Assembly: GCF_021555155.1 (NCBI RefSeq) | Contig: NZ_JAKGBU010000029.1 | Span: 1 to 53,575 of the forward strand | Source of the DNA: Rhizobium alarense | GTDB lineage: Bacteria; Pseudomonadota; Alphaproteobacteria; Rhizobiales; Rhizobiaceae | DNA length: 53,575 nt | Direction: 5' to 3' | In this document: positions 31,429 to 40,695 of the stretch, in pieces | Position numbering within the stretch: position 1 is the first letter of the stretch | Layout: each line of letters begins with the position of its first letter | Position numbers and translations under genes: made by a program | Notes under the pieces: model-generated | What the model was told of the DNA's origin: nothing | Seen by the model: only the letters and a program-made list of their open reading frames with translations | Databases searched by the model: none

Positions 31429-31452
31429 CCAGATTTTCGTCTTGGGAGTATC

Positions 31453-32517
<1,065 letters not shown>

Positions 32518-33171
32518 CTACGCCCCTGCCCTCACGTTATCCACGCCGGCAAGCGCGAGAAAGGCGGTCACCGCCCTTTCCGCCCGGCCGGCGAATTCCG
32601 TCTTCAGCGGCGCCGGATCCTCGCCGAGCAGCATCCTCAGATGCAGGTCGGAGACGATCAGCCCGTAGAGCATTCCATAGGCCTCCTCCGCATCGGCGAA
32701 GGCAATCAGCCCAGCGGCGCGCCCGGCCTCGAGCAGCGACGCCGCGCGCCGGCCGATCTGCCGGCGGCCGCGCTCCTGCAGCATGCGGCCAAGCTTCGAG
32801 CCTTCGCGGCTCGCCTGCCCGATCGCCAGCCGGTTCAGCGCCAGCGACACCTCGCCGGAGAGCACGTCGAGCAGGTCGCGCGCGAAGGTCACCAGGTGCG
32901 CCCGGAAGCTTCCCGCACCGAGCGCCGATGCATCGACGCCGACGGTGCGCACCTTGCCGGCCTGGTGGCCGATCATCGCGGACAGCAGTCCGTCGCGGTC
33001 GCCGAACCACTTGTAGAGGCTCTCCTTCGAGCAGTTCGCCGCCCGCGCGACGCCGGCCGTCGTCAGCGCACGCTCGCCGCCCTCGACCAGCAGCGCCAGC
33101 GCGCAATCGAGCACGGCGCTTTGCCGCTCGGTCAGGTCGTTTTCAGCAATGCCCCGGATCTCGGCCAGCAC
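32518..33171 (-). CDS. TetR/AcrR family regulator
   Basis: 217 residues if started at GTG 33169-33171 (GGGAG about 11 nt upstream); the frame is open to 33378 but that would run through the operator-like palindrome. The TetR helix-turn-helix is LTTAAGVARAANCSKESLYKWF-like (TAGVARAANCSKESLYKWFG, about residues 40-58), followed by an all-alpha ligand domain. Target genes unknown; autoregulation is suggested by the 16-bp palindrome at 33194-33209. It lies upstream of ilvC on the same strand. Confidence 0.85.
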   Translation of the reverse strand: MLAEIRGIAENDLTERQSAVLDCALALLVEGGERALTTAGVARAANCSKESLYKWFGDRDGLLSAMIGHQAGKVRTVGVDASALGAGSFRAHLVTFARDLLDVLSGEVSLALNRLAIGQASREGSKLGRMLQERGRRQIGRRAASLLEAGRAAGLIAFADAEEAYGMLYGLIVSDLHLRMLLGEDPAPLKTEFAGRAERAVTAFLALAGVDNVRAGA

Positions 33172-33193
33172 CCTCGAACCATCTCCCAATTTG

Positions 33194-33209
33194 CGTACCG
33201 TACGGTACG
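33194..33209. promoter_or_regulatory. Perfect 16-bp palindrome, probable TetR operator
   Basis: CGTACCGTACGGTACG reads identically on both strands and lies about 23 bp before the TetR start. GTAC-flanked palindromes of this kind are common operators of TetR-family repressors. The role is inferred from position and symmetry. Confidence 0.55.
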
Positions 33210-33448
33210 GTTCTGTCGTATAGGCGTTTGCCTGAGCATCGTCAAGCGGGCGACGGGAGAACGGCACCGGTTGCTTGACCGCCGGGGACATTGGGCCGAT
33301 CATGGGCCTGCCGGCGACGCAGAGGAAATGCGTCCGGAGAGTGCCGATTGATTCGGCGTCCCGTCGATTCGCGGACAAGTCCGCCGAGCCTGCTGTTTTA
33401 CGACCCCCGCCAGGAGAGCCCGCACAGCCCTTTGACAGGAGACGGAAA

Positions 33449-33829
33449 ATGATGAATTTCCTGCCTGCCCTTCACGAAGGACATGCCCCGATTGCTCTGC
33501 AACACCTGTTCCGCGACGCGCTGGAAGCGTTCGACGACTGGGAAAACGGCGCCCCGGAACCGACGGTCGCGTTCGACGACCGGCCGCTGCCGATCAGCAT
33601 CGTGTTTCAGGAAATGCGCCGGTGCACCGACATCGTGCCCCATGCGATGATCGGCATCGTGCTCGACAGCATGAAACGCTCCTGGCAGGGCGAGGACCCG
33701 TTCGACCGGATGTCGTTTTCGACCGCCTCGCGCATCATGGGTGTGCTGATCCGCAAGCGACGGCTCCATGGAAAGGCAGGTGCAGCCGCCTTCATCGCGC
33801 ACCGCCGCCCGGACCGCAGCCGGCATTGA
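33449..33829 (+). CDS. Hypothetical cytoplasmic protein
   Basis: 126 residues from ATG 33449 (ACAGGAGA upstream); a longer frame from 33275 lacks a ribosome site. No domain recognised. The sequence is soluble, with a predicted helical N-terminus (ALQHLFRDALEAFDDWENG) and a basic C-terminal tail (FIAHRRPDRSRH). Possibly a rhizobial conserved hypothetical. The upstream gap of 277 bp also holds the TetR control region. Confidence 0.6.
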   Translation: MMNFLPALHEGHAPIALQHLFRDALEAFDDWENGAPEPTVAFDDRPLPISIVFQEMRRCTDIVPHAMIGIVLDSMKRSWQGEDPFDRMSFSTASRIMGVLIRKRRLHGKAGAAAFIAHRRPDRSRH

Positions 33830-33963
33830 TCTCATTGCAAAAGCACGCGTCCCGCCGGACCACCGGGCGGGACGGGCGAAGAAGGAGAATAAGGCAGGAA
33901 CCTGATCCGTCTCAGGCAGGCGGTCGCCGGTCGGCAGCCGCCGAAATTCGCTTGGGAGATTTC

Positions 33964-34266
33964 ATGATCCGGCCCCTGTTTTTCACCGCCGCCCTTCTGG
34001 TCGCGGCCCCGACCCATGCCAGGGATGAAATCCCCTATGTCGGCACCTGGGACTGCGAGGTCGCCACCTTCGTTTTCACGGCCGACACCTACGATGCCGG
34101 CGAAGGGCCGATGCCGATCCTCAGGAGCACCGAGGAAAACGGCACGCACACGCTGTCCTTCAAGGACGACTACCGCATCAGCCTCTCCAACGTCACGGAA
34201 ACCGGGATGGACTGGTTCTCGGAAGCGAGCGGCGACGGATTCCATTGCAAGAAGATCGCCGACTGA
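33964..34266 (+). CDS. Small exported protein, function unknown
   Basis: 100 residues from ATG 33964 (GGGAG upstream). Signal peptide PLFFTAALLVAAPTHA, then a mature domain of about 80 residues beginning EIPYVGTWDCEVATFVFTAD and ending GFHCKKIAD, with two cysteines that could bond. The pattern of strands around a GTW motif resembles small lipocalin-like barrels but no family could be assigned. Followed 16 bp later by a DUF4087 gene, probably in one transcript. Confidence 0.7.
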   Translation: MIRPLFFTAALLVAAPTHARDEIPYVGTWDCEVATFVFTADTYDAGEGPMPILRSTEENGTHTLSFKDDYRISLSNVTETGMDWFSEASGDGFHCKKIAD

Positions 34267-34282
34267 CGGCAGGGAAGCAACC

Positions 34283-34660
34283 ATGACGAGAAGTGTAGCA
34301 CTGCTGCCGGCCGCTGCTTCGGCCGCGATCGCCCTGTTCCTCGCCGGCCCCGCGAATGCATCCGAGATGCGCTGCGGCTGGCTGCAGAACCCGACACCCG
34401 GCAATTACTGGCTGACGGATCGCGACGCCTCCTGGACGCTGCTGACACAGGGCGGCGCCGAGGAACCCGCCGGCATCGAACACCTGCCGGATCTCTCGGC
34501 CGGCGACTATGTCCGGACCAACGGCAACTACGGTTATGCCTGCGCTTGCATGCGCGTCGACACCGACGCGGCGGAAAACCGGATCCTGGCGATCCATTCC
34601 GTCGAACAGATCGCCATCGCGCGCTGCCGGAACGACGCTTCCTTGCTGACGCCGGAGTGA
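34283..34660 (+). CDS. DUF4087 exported protein
   Basis: 125 residues from ATG 34283 (AGGGAAG upstream). Signal peptide AAASAAIALFLAGPANA, followed by the DUF4087 signature EMRCGWLQNPTPGNYWLTDR and DASWTLLTQGG. Cysteines at MRCGW, YACACM and ARCRN may form disulfides in the periplasm. DUF4087 has no assigned function. Likely co-transcribed with the preceding small exported protein. Confidence 0.85.
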   Translation: MTRSVALLPAAASAAIALFLAGPANASEMRCGWLQNPTPGNYWLTDRDASWTLLTQGGAEEPAGIEHLPDLSAGDYVRTNGNYGYACACMRVDTDAAENRILAIHSVEQIAIARCRNDASLLTPE

Positions 34661-34678
34661 GTTTTCTCGACCGACTCC

Positions 34679-34707
34679 TTGACCTTAGAAAGCGAAACGC
34701 CTATTTG
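34679..34707 (+). promoter_or_regulatory. Candidate promoter of the cold-shock gene with long leader
   Basis: TTGACC (34679-34684), a 17-nt spacer and TATTTG (34702-34707). Transcription from here would give a leader of about 145 nt, as is usual for cspA-type genes whose 5' UTR changes structure with temperature. Confidence 0.5.
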
Positions 34708-34859
34708 ACTTCGCATCGAGATTTGAACGTGACTTGTGCTTTCGCGCCTCCTGGGGTGCAGTTTGACGATCTACTCCTTCAAATTCGACCAAGACTGATC
34801 ATCGCGGCCTATTGCGCTGGTCAATGATTATATGCCGACAGAAGGAAAGGTTTTTCGTC

Positions 34860-35069
34860 ATGGCAACTGGTACCGTCAAGTGGTTCAACACCACCAAGGG
34901 TTATGGCTTCATCGCTCCCGACAATGGCGAGCCCGATGTATTCGTGCACATCTCCGCCGTTCAGCGCGCTGGCCTCGCCGGCCTCAATGACGGTCAGAAG
35001 GTGAGCTTCGAACTCGTCCGTGACCGCAAGTCCGGCAAGATGTCCGCTGACCAGCTCAGCGCATCCTGA
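34860..35069 (+). CDS. Cold-shock domain protein (CspA family)
   Basis: 69 residues, the normal size. RNA-binding motifs RNP1 (KGYGFI) and RNP2 (VFVHIS) are intact in a single OB-fold. It binds single-stranded RNA or DNA and prevents mRNA structure at low temperature or during growth. AGAAGGAAAGG precedes the ATG. A long AT-rich leader and a strong terminator at 35127-35151 frame it as a single-gene unit. Confidence 0.95.
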   Translation: MATGTVKWFNTTKGYGFIAPDNGEPDVFVHISAVQRAGLAGLNDGQKVSFELVRDRKSGKMSADQLSAS

Positions 35070-35126
35070 TCGCGACGTTTCCAGGCTGTTGACCACGGAT
35101 GAAGTGGCAGCGGCAGGAAATGAAGG

Positions 35127-35151
35127 AAGGCCGGCGGTTTCGTCCGGCCTT
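35127..35151 (+). terminator. Rho-independent terminator of the csp gene
   Basis: AAGGCCGG (35127-35134) pairs with CCGGCCTT (35144-35151), followed by TTTTC. It lies 57 bp after the csp stop and just before the converging dehydrogenase gene. Confidence 0.85.
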
Positions 35152-35171
35152 TTTCTTTGCCCGCACGGCGC

Positions 35172-36440
35172 CTATCGCGGCGGGTTCTGCGCCTCGCCCT
35201 GGGTGATCAGCCGGGCGCTGTGCTGGCCGCTGAGATAGGTCCAGAGCCAACTCCAGGCGACCGCGAACCGGCTGCGCGTGCCGATCAGGAAATAGATATG
35301 GGCAAGGCCCCATATCCACCAGGCAAGCGTTCCCTTCAGCCGGATCCGTCCGAAGTCGACGATCGCCGACCGCCGCCCGATCGTCGCAAGATTGCCCTGG
35401 TTGCGATAGCGGAAACCGGCGGGCGCCTCGCCGCCCTCAAGCCGCGCGCGGATGACACGGGCCACGAAGGCGCCCTGCTGCTTGGCCGCGGGGGCGACGC
35501 CCGGTACAAGCTTGCCGTTCTCCTGGGCGACGGACGCCGTATCACCGATCACGAAGACATCCGGCAGCCCCGGCGCCGTCAGATCCGCCTGGACGATCGC
35601 CCGCCCGGCCCGGTCGGCCGGGATGCCGAGCCATTGCGCGGCGGGCGACGCCTGAACGCCCGCCGCCCAGACGATGGTCCGGCTCGCGATCGCACCCTCG
35701 CCGATCGTCACGCCCTCGCGGTCGCAGTCCGTGACGCGGGTCTCGGTCAGCACCTCGACGCCAAGCGCCTTCAGCGCGCGCTCGGCATAGGCGGAGAGAT
35801 CTTCCGAGAAGCCGGCGAGGATACGGGAGCCGGCCTCGATCAGCACAACCCTCGCCTTGCGGGTATCGATCCGCCGAAACTCGCCGGGAAGGATCTGGTG
35901 GGCGATCTCGGCGATGATGCCGGCAAGCTCGACCCCGGTCGGTCCGGCGCCGACGATCACGAAGGTCAGCAGCGCCTCGCGGCGCGCCGCATCCTCTTCC
36001 AGTTCCGCCCGTTCGAAGGCCGTCAGCATGCGGCGGCGGATCGTCGTCGCGTCCTCGAGCGTCTTGAGGCCGGGCGCGACCGCCTCCCATTCGTCATGGC
36101 CGAAATAGGCATGTGTCGCACCCGTAGCAAGCACGAGCGTGTCGTAGGACACGGCGCCGCCGCCGGACAGCAGGACGGTCTTCGCAGCCGGATCGACCCC
36201 CGTCACTTCCGAGAGCAGGGTCGTCACATCCGCCCGATCGCGAAAAAGCCGGCGGATCGGCCAGGCGATCTCCGATGTCGCGAGGATCGTGGTCGCCACC
36301 TGGTAGAGAAGCGGCTGGAAGAGATGGTGGTTCCTGCGGTCGACAAGGGTGATCCTGACCGGCGCCCCTTCGAGATCCTTGACGAGCTGCAGCCCGCCGA
36401 ATCCGCCGCCGACGACGACAAGGTGATGGGGCTCAGCCAT
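35172..36440 (-). CDS. Type II NADH dehydrogenase-like FAD oxidoreductase
   Basis: 422 residues from ATG 36438-36440 (GGAGAG upstream). An N-terminal FAD-binding motif VVVGGGFGGLQLV, an NAD-binding motif VIVGAGPTGVELAG (about 165-180), the ATGATHAYFG stretch and the late IGDTASV FAD motif match NDH-2 enzymes. The C-terminus has a hydrophobic, Trp-rich segment (WWIWGLAHIYFLIG) that would attach it to the membrane. NDH-2 passes electrons from NADH to quinone without pumping protons. It stands alone, divergent from nothing close; an Lrp gene lies 85 bp upstream on the same strand. Confidence 0.92.
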   Translation of the reverse strand: MAEPHHLVVVGGGFGGLQLVKDLEGAPVRITLVDRRNHHLFQPLLYQVATTILATSEIAWPIRRLFRDRADVTTLLSEVTGVDPAAKTVLLSGGGAVSYDTLVLATGATHAYFGHDEWEAVAPGLKTLEDATTIRRRMLTAFERAELEEDAARREALLTFVIVGAGPTGVELAGIIAEIAHQILPGEFRRIDTRKARVVLIEAGSRILAGFSEDLSAYAERALKALGVEVLTETRVTDCDREGVTIGEGAIASRTIVWAAGVQASPAAQWLGIPADRAGRAIVQADLTAPGLPDVFVIGDTASVAQENGKLVPGVAPAAKQQGAFVARVIRARLEGGEAPAGFRYRNQGNLATIGRRSAIVDFGRIRLKGTLAWWIWGLAHIYFLIGTRSRFAVAWSWLWTYLSGQHSARLITQGEAQNPPR

Positions 36441-36525
36441 TGCACTCTCCGATCTGCCGCTTCCTTTTCCGCAGATAAAGGCTGCCCCGCCGCATTCAAG
36501 GCACCGGTTCGAAAGGCTGATGCGT

Positions 36526-36993
36526 CTATTCTGCATAGCCGACCGGCACGGCCGACCCGCTTTTCAGCACTTCCATGGAAATGGAAGCCGAAACATCGAA
36601 GAGTTCCACCTTGCGCACGATCTGCTTGTAGATCACGTCGTAGTGCTCGACCCGCGGCAGCACGATCTTCAGGATATAGTCGTGGTTTCCGGTCAGCCGG
36701 TGCGCCTCGACGATCTCGGCGATGTCGCCGATCGTCTTGCGGAAAAGCTCGATCCAGTCGTCGCTGTGATGGGCCGTCTTCACGAGGGCGAAGACCGTGG
36801 TCGGCACGCCCATCCGCTCCGGGTCGAGGAGCGCGACCCGCCGGGCGATATAGCCGTGCTCCTCCAGCCGCTGGATGCGCCGGGCGCAGGCCGAGAGCGA
36901 CAGGGAGACCTTTTCCGCAAGATCGGCAACCGAGGTCGCGGCATCCCGCTGCAGCAGGTCCAGCAGCTTCCGGTCGCGTTCGTCGAGAGTCAT
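36526..36993 (-). CDS. Lrp/AsnC family regulator
   Basis: 155 residues from ATG 36991-36993 (GGAG 9 nt upstream; ATG 37014 is an alternative). N-terminal helix-turn-helix LDERDRKLLDLLQRDAATSV, then VSLSLSACARRIQRLEEHGY, followed by the RAM ligand domain (TGNHDYILKIVLPRVEHYD). Lrp-type proteins respond to amino acids. It is divergent from an Asp/Glu racemase-like gene, with 166 bp between start codons, so control of that gene by an amino acid is plausible. Confidence 0.92.
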   Translation of the reverse strand: MTLDERDRKLLDLLQRDAATSVADLAEKVSLSLSACARRIQRLEEHGYIARRVALLDPERMGVPTTVFALVKTAHHSDDWIELFRKTIGDIAEIVEAHRLTGNHDYILKIVLPRVEHYDVIYKQIVRKVELFDVSASISMEVLKSGSAVPVGYAE

Positions 36994-37159
36994 GGCGCAA
37001 ATCTCCGCATTCACCTCATAATGCGCACTTCAATCGCGCAAATAAACAGTACGGCGCAAAATATTTGCAAAACTATAGCGAATTGCAGCGATATTCGGGA
37101 GCCTTTGGCGCGCCGCCCGGTCTAGCATCTGGCATCAGTCAATTTGGCGAGGACAGAAC

Positions 37160-37873
37160 ATGAAGACGATCGGCCTCATCGGCGGCATGAGCTTCGAAAG
37201 CACGGCGGTCTATTATAGGATGATCAACGAGATGGTGCGCCAGCGCCTCGGCGGCCTGCATTCGGCGGAGCTTCTGCTCCACTCCGTCAACTTCGAGGAG
37301 ATCGTGCGCCTGCAGAAGGCCGGCGACTGGGCGGCGGCGGCACGCCGGCTCGGCGCGGTCGCGGCCGGTCTGGAGACGGCCGGCGCGGGCTGCGTGCTCA
37401 TCTGCACCAACACGATGCATCTGGTCGCCGACGCGGTGCAGGGCTCGACCGGCGCGCACCTCATCCACATCATCGACGAAACCGCCGCGGCGCTGAAGGC
37501 AGCCGGCAAGCATCGGCCGCTGCTGCTCGCCACGCGCTACACGATGGAGCACGGCTTCTATGCCGACCGCATGGCGGCGCTCGGCATCGATGTGATGGTG
37601 CCGGACGCGGACGGGCGCGCCCTCGTGCATGATGTGATCTTCAACGAACTCTGCCAGGGCAGGATCGTCGCCGCGTCGCGTGAGCGGCTCATCGCGCTGA
37701 TCGAGCGGGCGAAGGCCGCGGGCGCCGACAGCATCATCCTCGGCTGCACCGAAATCTGTCTGATCCTCGACCCGGCGGACCTGCCGCTGCCGGGCTTCGA
37801 TTCGACCGCCATTCATGCCCGCGCCGCCGTCGACTTCGCCCTTGGCGCAGATCATGCCATCAAGGCGGCCTGA
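37160..37873 (+). CDS. Aspartate/glutamate racemase family protein
   Basis: 237 residues. The two catalytic cysteines of PLP-independent racemases are present, in CTNTMH (C82) and GCTEI (C196). The start MKTIGLIGGMSFEST is the usual YgeA/aspartate-racemase opening. It interconverts L and D acidic (or other) amino acids; the exact substrate is not determined. AGGACAG precedes the ATG. It is divergent from the Lrp regulator and 57 bp before the MarR-GNAT gene. Confidence 0.92.
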   Translation: MKTIGLIGGMSFESTAVYYRMINEMVRQRLGGLHSAELLLHSVNFEEIVRLQKAGDWAAAARRLGAVAAGLETAGAGCVLICTNTMHLVADAVQGSTGAHLIHIIDETAAALKAAGKHRPLLLATRYTMEHGFYADRMAALGIDVMVPDADGRALVHDVIFNELCQGRIVAASRERLIALIERAKAAGADSIILGCTEICLILDPADLPLPGFDSTAIHARAAVDFALGADHAIKAA

Positions 37874-37882
37874 ACAATATAG

Positions 37883-37936
37883 TTGACTCCGTCAAATAAA
37901 TTCCGATCATGGTGTCTGCAGGAGAACACCATGATC
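37883..37936 (+). promoter_or_regulatory. Operator-like repeat and start-codon hairpin of the MarR-GNAT gene
   Basis: TTGAC (37883-37887) and GTCAA (37891-37895) form a short inverted repeat typical of MarR sites. Next, GATCATGGTGT (37905-37915) pairs perfectly with ACACCATGATC (37926-37936); the 10-nt loop holds the AGGAG ribosome site and the right arm contains the ATG start at 37931. This could fold in mRNA or act as a dyad for the protein itself. Confidence 0.6.
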
Positions 37937-38902
37937 GCACCCGCCTTTGCCGAAATCGGCGCGGACACCATCGAGGCCGTCCGCGCCTTCAACCGCTTCT
38001 ATACGAACCGCATCGGCGTGCTTGACCGCGCCTATCTCGATACGCCCTATACGCTGACGGAAGCGCGCGTGATCTACGAACTCGCGGCGCAGGGAACGAC
38101 CTCCGCGTCGCGGCTCACGGAGGAGCTGTCGCTTGACCCGGCCTATCTCAGCCGCATGCTCAAGGGTTTTTCCGACGCCGGCCTTGTCGAAGCCTGGCGC
38201 GATCCGGCCGACGGCCGCGGCCGCATCCTCTCTTTGACGCTGCGGGGTCGCGCGGTCGCCGCCGAACTTGCCCAGCGTTCGCGTGAAAGCATCGGCACAC
38301 TGCTCGCCCCGCTCGGCGACGGCGCGCAACGGGATCTGACGGCGGCGATGCGCACGATCGAGACTGCGCTGTCCGGCCGCATCGTCTCCCCTCCCACCAC
38401 GATCCGCCCGCATCGCATCGGCGACATGGGTGAGGTCGTCGCCAGCCAGGCGAAAGCTTATGCCGAGGCCTATGGCTGGAACGCGGACTACGAGGCACTC
38501 GTTGCCGAAATCTGCGCGACGTTTCTCCGCCAGTTCGATCCCGCGCGCGAACACTGCTGGATCGCCGAGATCGACGGACGGCTTGTCGGCAGCGTTTTCC
38601 TCGTCCGCAAGGACGACAGAACCGCAAAGCTTCGGCTCCTGCATGTGGAGAATGCGGCGCGCGGCCAGGGGCTGGGGACACGGCTCGTCGACGCCTGCAT
38701 CCGCTTTGCGCGCGAGGCGGGCTACGAGCGGCTGGAACTCTGGACGAACGACATCCTCGTCGCCGCACGCCGCATCTACGAGGCGGCCGGTTTCCGGCTG
38801 GAAAACGAGGAACCGCACCACAGCTTCGGCAAGGACCTCGTCGGCCAGACCTGGGCGCTCGACCTTCGGGTGGAGAGGCCCCCTCACGCCTCGGCCGGCT
38901 GA
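37931..38902 (+). CDS. MarR-type regulator fused to GNAT acetyltransferase
   Basis: 323 residues. Residues about 20-140 are a MarR winged helix (TPYTLTEARVIYELAAQGTT, LSLDPAYLSRMLKGFSDAGL, DPADGRGRILSLTLRG). Residues about 155-310 are a GNAT domain with motif A LRLLHVENAARGQGLGTRLV and motif B IYEAAGFRLENEE. Such two-domain proteins are common in bacteria, but the acetyl acceptor and DNA targets are unknown. Start chosen at ATG 37931 with AGGAG 6-7 nt upstream. Its end overlaps the converging FAD monooxygenase gene by 19 bp. Confidence 0.92.
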   Translation: MIAPAFAEIGADTIEAVRAFNRFYTNRIGVLDRAYLDTPYTLTEARVIYELAAQGTTSASRLTEELSLDPAYLSRMLKGFSDAGLVEAWRDPADGRGRILSLTLRGRAVAAELAQRSRESIGTLLAPLGDGAQRDLTAAMRTIETALSGRIVSPPTTIRPHRIGDMGEVVASQAKAYAEAYGWNADYEALVAEICATFLRQFDPAREHCWIAEIDGRLVGSVFLVRKDDRTAKLRLLHVENAARGQGLGTRLVDACIRFAREAGYERLELWTNDILVAARRIYEAAGFRLENEEPHHSFGKDLVGQTWALDLRVERPPHASAG

Positions 38903-40134
38903 AGCCCCCGCTCGGCCCAGCGGCATTCCCGCAGACCCGCGGCTTCGAACGGGTCGACGAGCGTTCCCGAGACGATCGATGCCAGGATCTGCGGCGCGGG
39001 CGGCACCCGGGCGATCGTCGCCACCAGCCGGTCGCGCAGCCACGCGATCGCCCGCGAGTCGGACTGGTAGAAGGGCGTGAAGACGTAGGACAGCAGCTGG
39101 AAGAGCCGCACGTGCCGCTGCCTGGCCGCGGCATAGGCGGTGAGCGCGGCGTCGATCGTCGCCTGGCCGGCCAGCGCATGGGCGAGCGCGGCAGCGTCAA
39201 GCAGCGCCATGTTCGCCCCCTGCCCCAATTGCGGGCTCGTGGAATGGGCGCTGTCGCCGATGAAAGCGATGCCGTCGGCATAGGGCGGCAGCGTCGTTCG
39301 ATGGGCATAGCGCGCGAGCGTCAGCTGGCCCCAGTCGCGGATCTGGTCGAGGAAGGGCGCGGTCTCCGGCCAGCAGTCGCGCACACGATCTTTCCAGCGC
39401 TCGAGGCCGGCCCGGCGAAGTGCATCCGCCTCCGCCACCTTCAGGCTCCAGAAGAAGGCGGCCTTGTCGCCCTCCCCTTCGCCCGCCCGTCCCACGGGCA
39501 GGATGCCGACCATCACTTTCGCCGCGTCATACCGCTGAGTCAGCGCGCTGCGTTCGTGCGGCACGGTCTCGCAGTCGAGCGTCGCCCAAAGCGCACCCCA
39601 GGCGAGTTCCTTCACATGCGGCGCGACGATCGATGCCGCCGCGAGCGGCGAGCGCGCGCCGCTGGCGTCGACGACCAGATCGTAGTCGCCGACGATCTCG
39701 CCGTCCGGGTCGTGCAGCACGGTGCGGTTCGCCCGCGTCTCCGCCTTGGCCACCGTGATGCCTGTCCGGATGGCGATCCCCTCTGCGGCAACAGCCTCGT
39801 GCAGCGTGGCGAAGAGGGCGGCCCGATGGACCGCGAGACCATAGCGCCCGCCCGGCAGGGCGTCGTAGCGAACGTCGAGCACCGTGCGCCCGCTCACGGC
39901 ATCCCTGCCGCAAAGCCGGTCGATGCGGTTGCCCAGCCGGTGGATGCGGTCGGCAAGGCCCAGCGCATCGAGCACGGTCAGGCCCGTCGGCTGCATCATC
40001 AGGCCGGAGCCGACCGGCGACGGCCTGTCGAAGCGCTCGACAATCTCGACCGCGTGCCCCGCGCGGCTGAGGAAAAGTGCTGCGGCAAGGCCGGCAGGGC
40101 CGGCGCCGGCGATACCGATATGAAGCCCCCGCAT
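38884..40134 (-). CDS. FAD-dependent monooxygenase
   Basis: 416 residues from ATG 40132-40134 (GAAGGCGG upstream). FAD-binding GxGxxG in HIGIAGAGPAGLAAALFL, the class A DG-like stretch LVVDASGARSPLA, and GDSAHSTSPQLGQGANMALL for FAD ribityl binding. This is the aromatic hydroxylase (group A flavoprotein monooxygenase) type. Substrate unknown. It is 7 bp downstream of an HxlR regulator on the same strand, suggesting that an aromatic or redox signal controls it. Confidence 0.92.
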   Translation of the reverse strand: MRGLHIGIAGAGPAGLAAALFLSRAGHAVEIVERFDRPSPVGSGLMMQPTGLTVLDALGLADRIHRLGNRIDRLCGRDAVSGRTVLDVRYDALPGGRYGLAVHRAALFATLHEAVAAEGIAIRTGITVAKAETRANRTVLHDPDGEIVGDYDLVVDASGARSPLAAASIVAPHVKELAWGALWATLDCETVPHERSALTQRYDAAKVMVGILPVGRAGEGEGDKAAFFWSLKVAEADALRRAGLERWKDRVRDCWPETAPFLDQIRDWGQLTLARYAHRTTLPPYADGIAFIGDSAHSTSPQLGQGANMALLDAAALAHALAGQATIDAALTAYAAARQRHVRLFQLLSYVFTPFYQSDSRAIAWLRDRLVATIARVPPAPQILASIVSGTLVDPFEAAGLRECRWAERGLQPAEA

Positions 40135-40141
40135 GCCGCCT

Positions 40142-40549
40142 TCAGCCCTGTTCCTCGTCGTAGGCGGCGCGCGCCGCGCGGATCGCCGCATGGTTTTCCG
40201 CCGACCAGTGCACGAAAGGATGCAGCACGGTGAGGAACGAGCGGCCGAGATCGGTCAGCCGGTATTCGACGCTCGGCGGCTGGGTCGGATAGACGGTGCG
40301 CGTCAGGTAGCCGTCGCGCTGCAGGTCGCGCAGCGTCTGCGTCAGCATGCGCTGGGAAATATCCGGAATCAACCGCCGCAGCTCGGAGAAACGCCTCGGT
40401 CCATCCGCGAGCGCGAAGACCATCAACGAACTCCACTTGCCGCTGATCTTGTCGAGCACGTCGCGCACCGGACAGTCGCTCATCGAGAGCACCCGTCCGT
40501 CGATCACCATCACGCGCTCGCCCTGCGCCTTGCCCGCGACCTTGTTCAT
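40142..40549 (-). CDS. HxlR-family regulator
   Basis: 135 residues from ATG 40547-40549 (GGAGGG upstream; longer frame to 40627 less likely). HxlR winged helix: [61 protein letters not shown]. The single cysteine in the DCPVRD motif is the position used for redox or electrophile sensing in some family members (such as QorR and YodB). It is divergent from a QorB-like gene, the arrangement seen for ytfH and qorB in E. coli, and is followed by the FAD monooxygenase. Confidence 0.92.
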   Translation of the reverse strand: MNKVAGKAQGERVMVIDGRVLSMSDCPVRDVLDKISGKWSSLMVFALADGPRRFSELRRLIPDISQRMLTQTLRDLQRDGYLTRTVYPTQPPSVEYRLTDLGRSFLTVLHPFVHWSAENHAAIRAARAAYDEEQG

Positions 40550-40606
40550 GACCGGTTCCCTCCAGGTAACCACGGCAGGAAAAACTGCCTCCTTTACAGG
40601 CTCTAG

Positions 40607-40667
40607 CAGATTACCGGATAAGAGCAACTCTCAAAAAGAGACCAACTTGGCAGATGGCACCGGATAA
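40607..40667. promoter_or_regulatory. Direct repeats between hxlR-type and qorB-type genes
   Basis: ACCGGATAA occurs at 40613-40621 and again at 40659-40667, both preceded by CAGAT. The 46-bp spacing places them on one face of the DNA, possibly as HxlR sites controlling both directions. Confidence 0.35.
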
Positions 40668-40695
40668 CCCGGGCCCTTCAAAAAAGGAAGAAACC

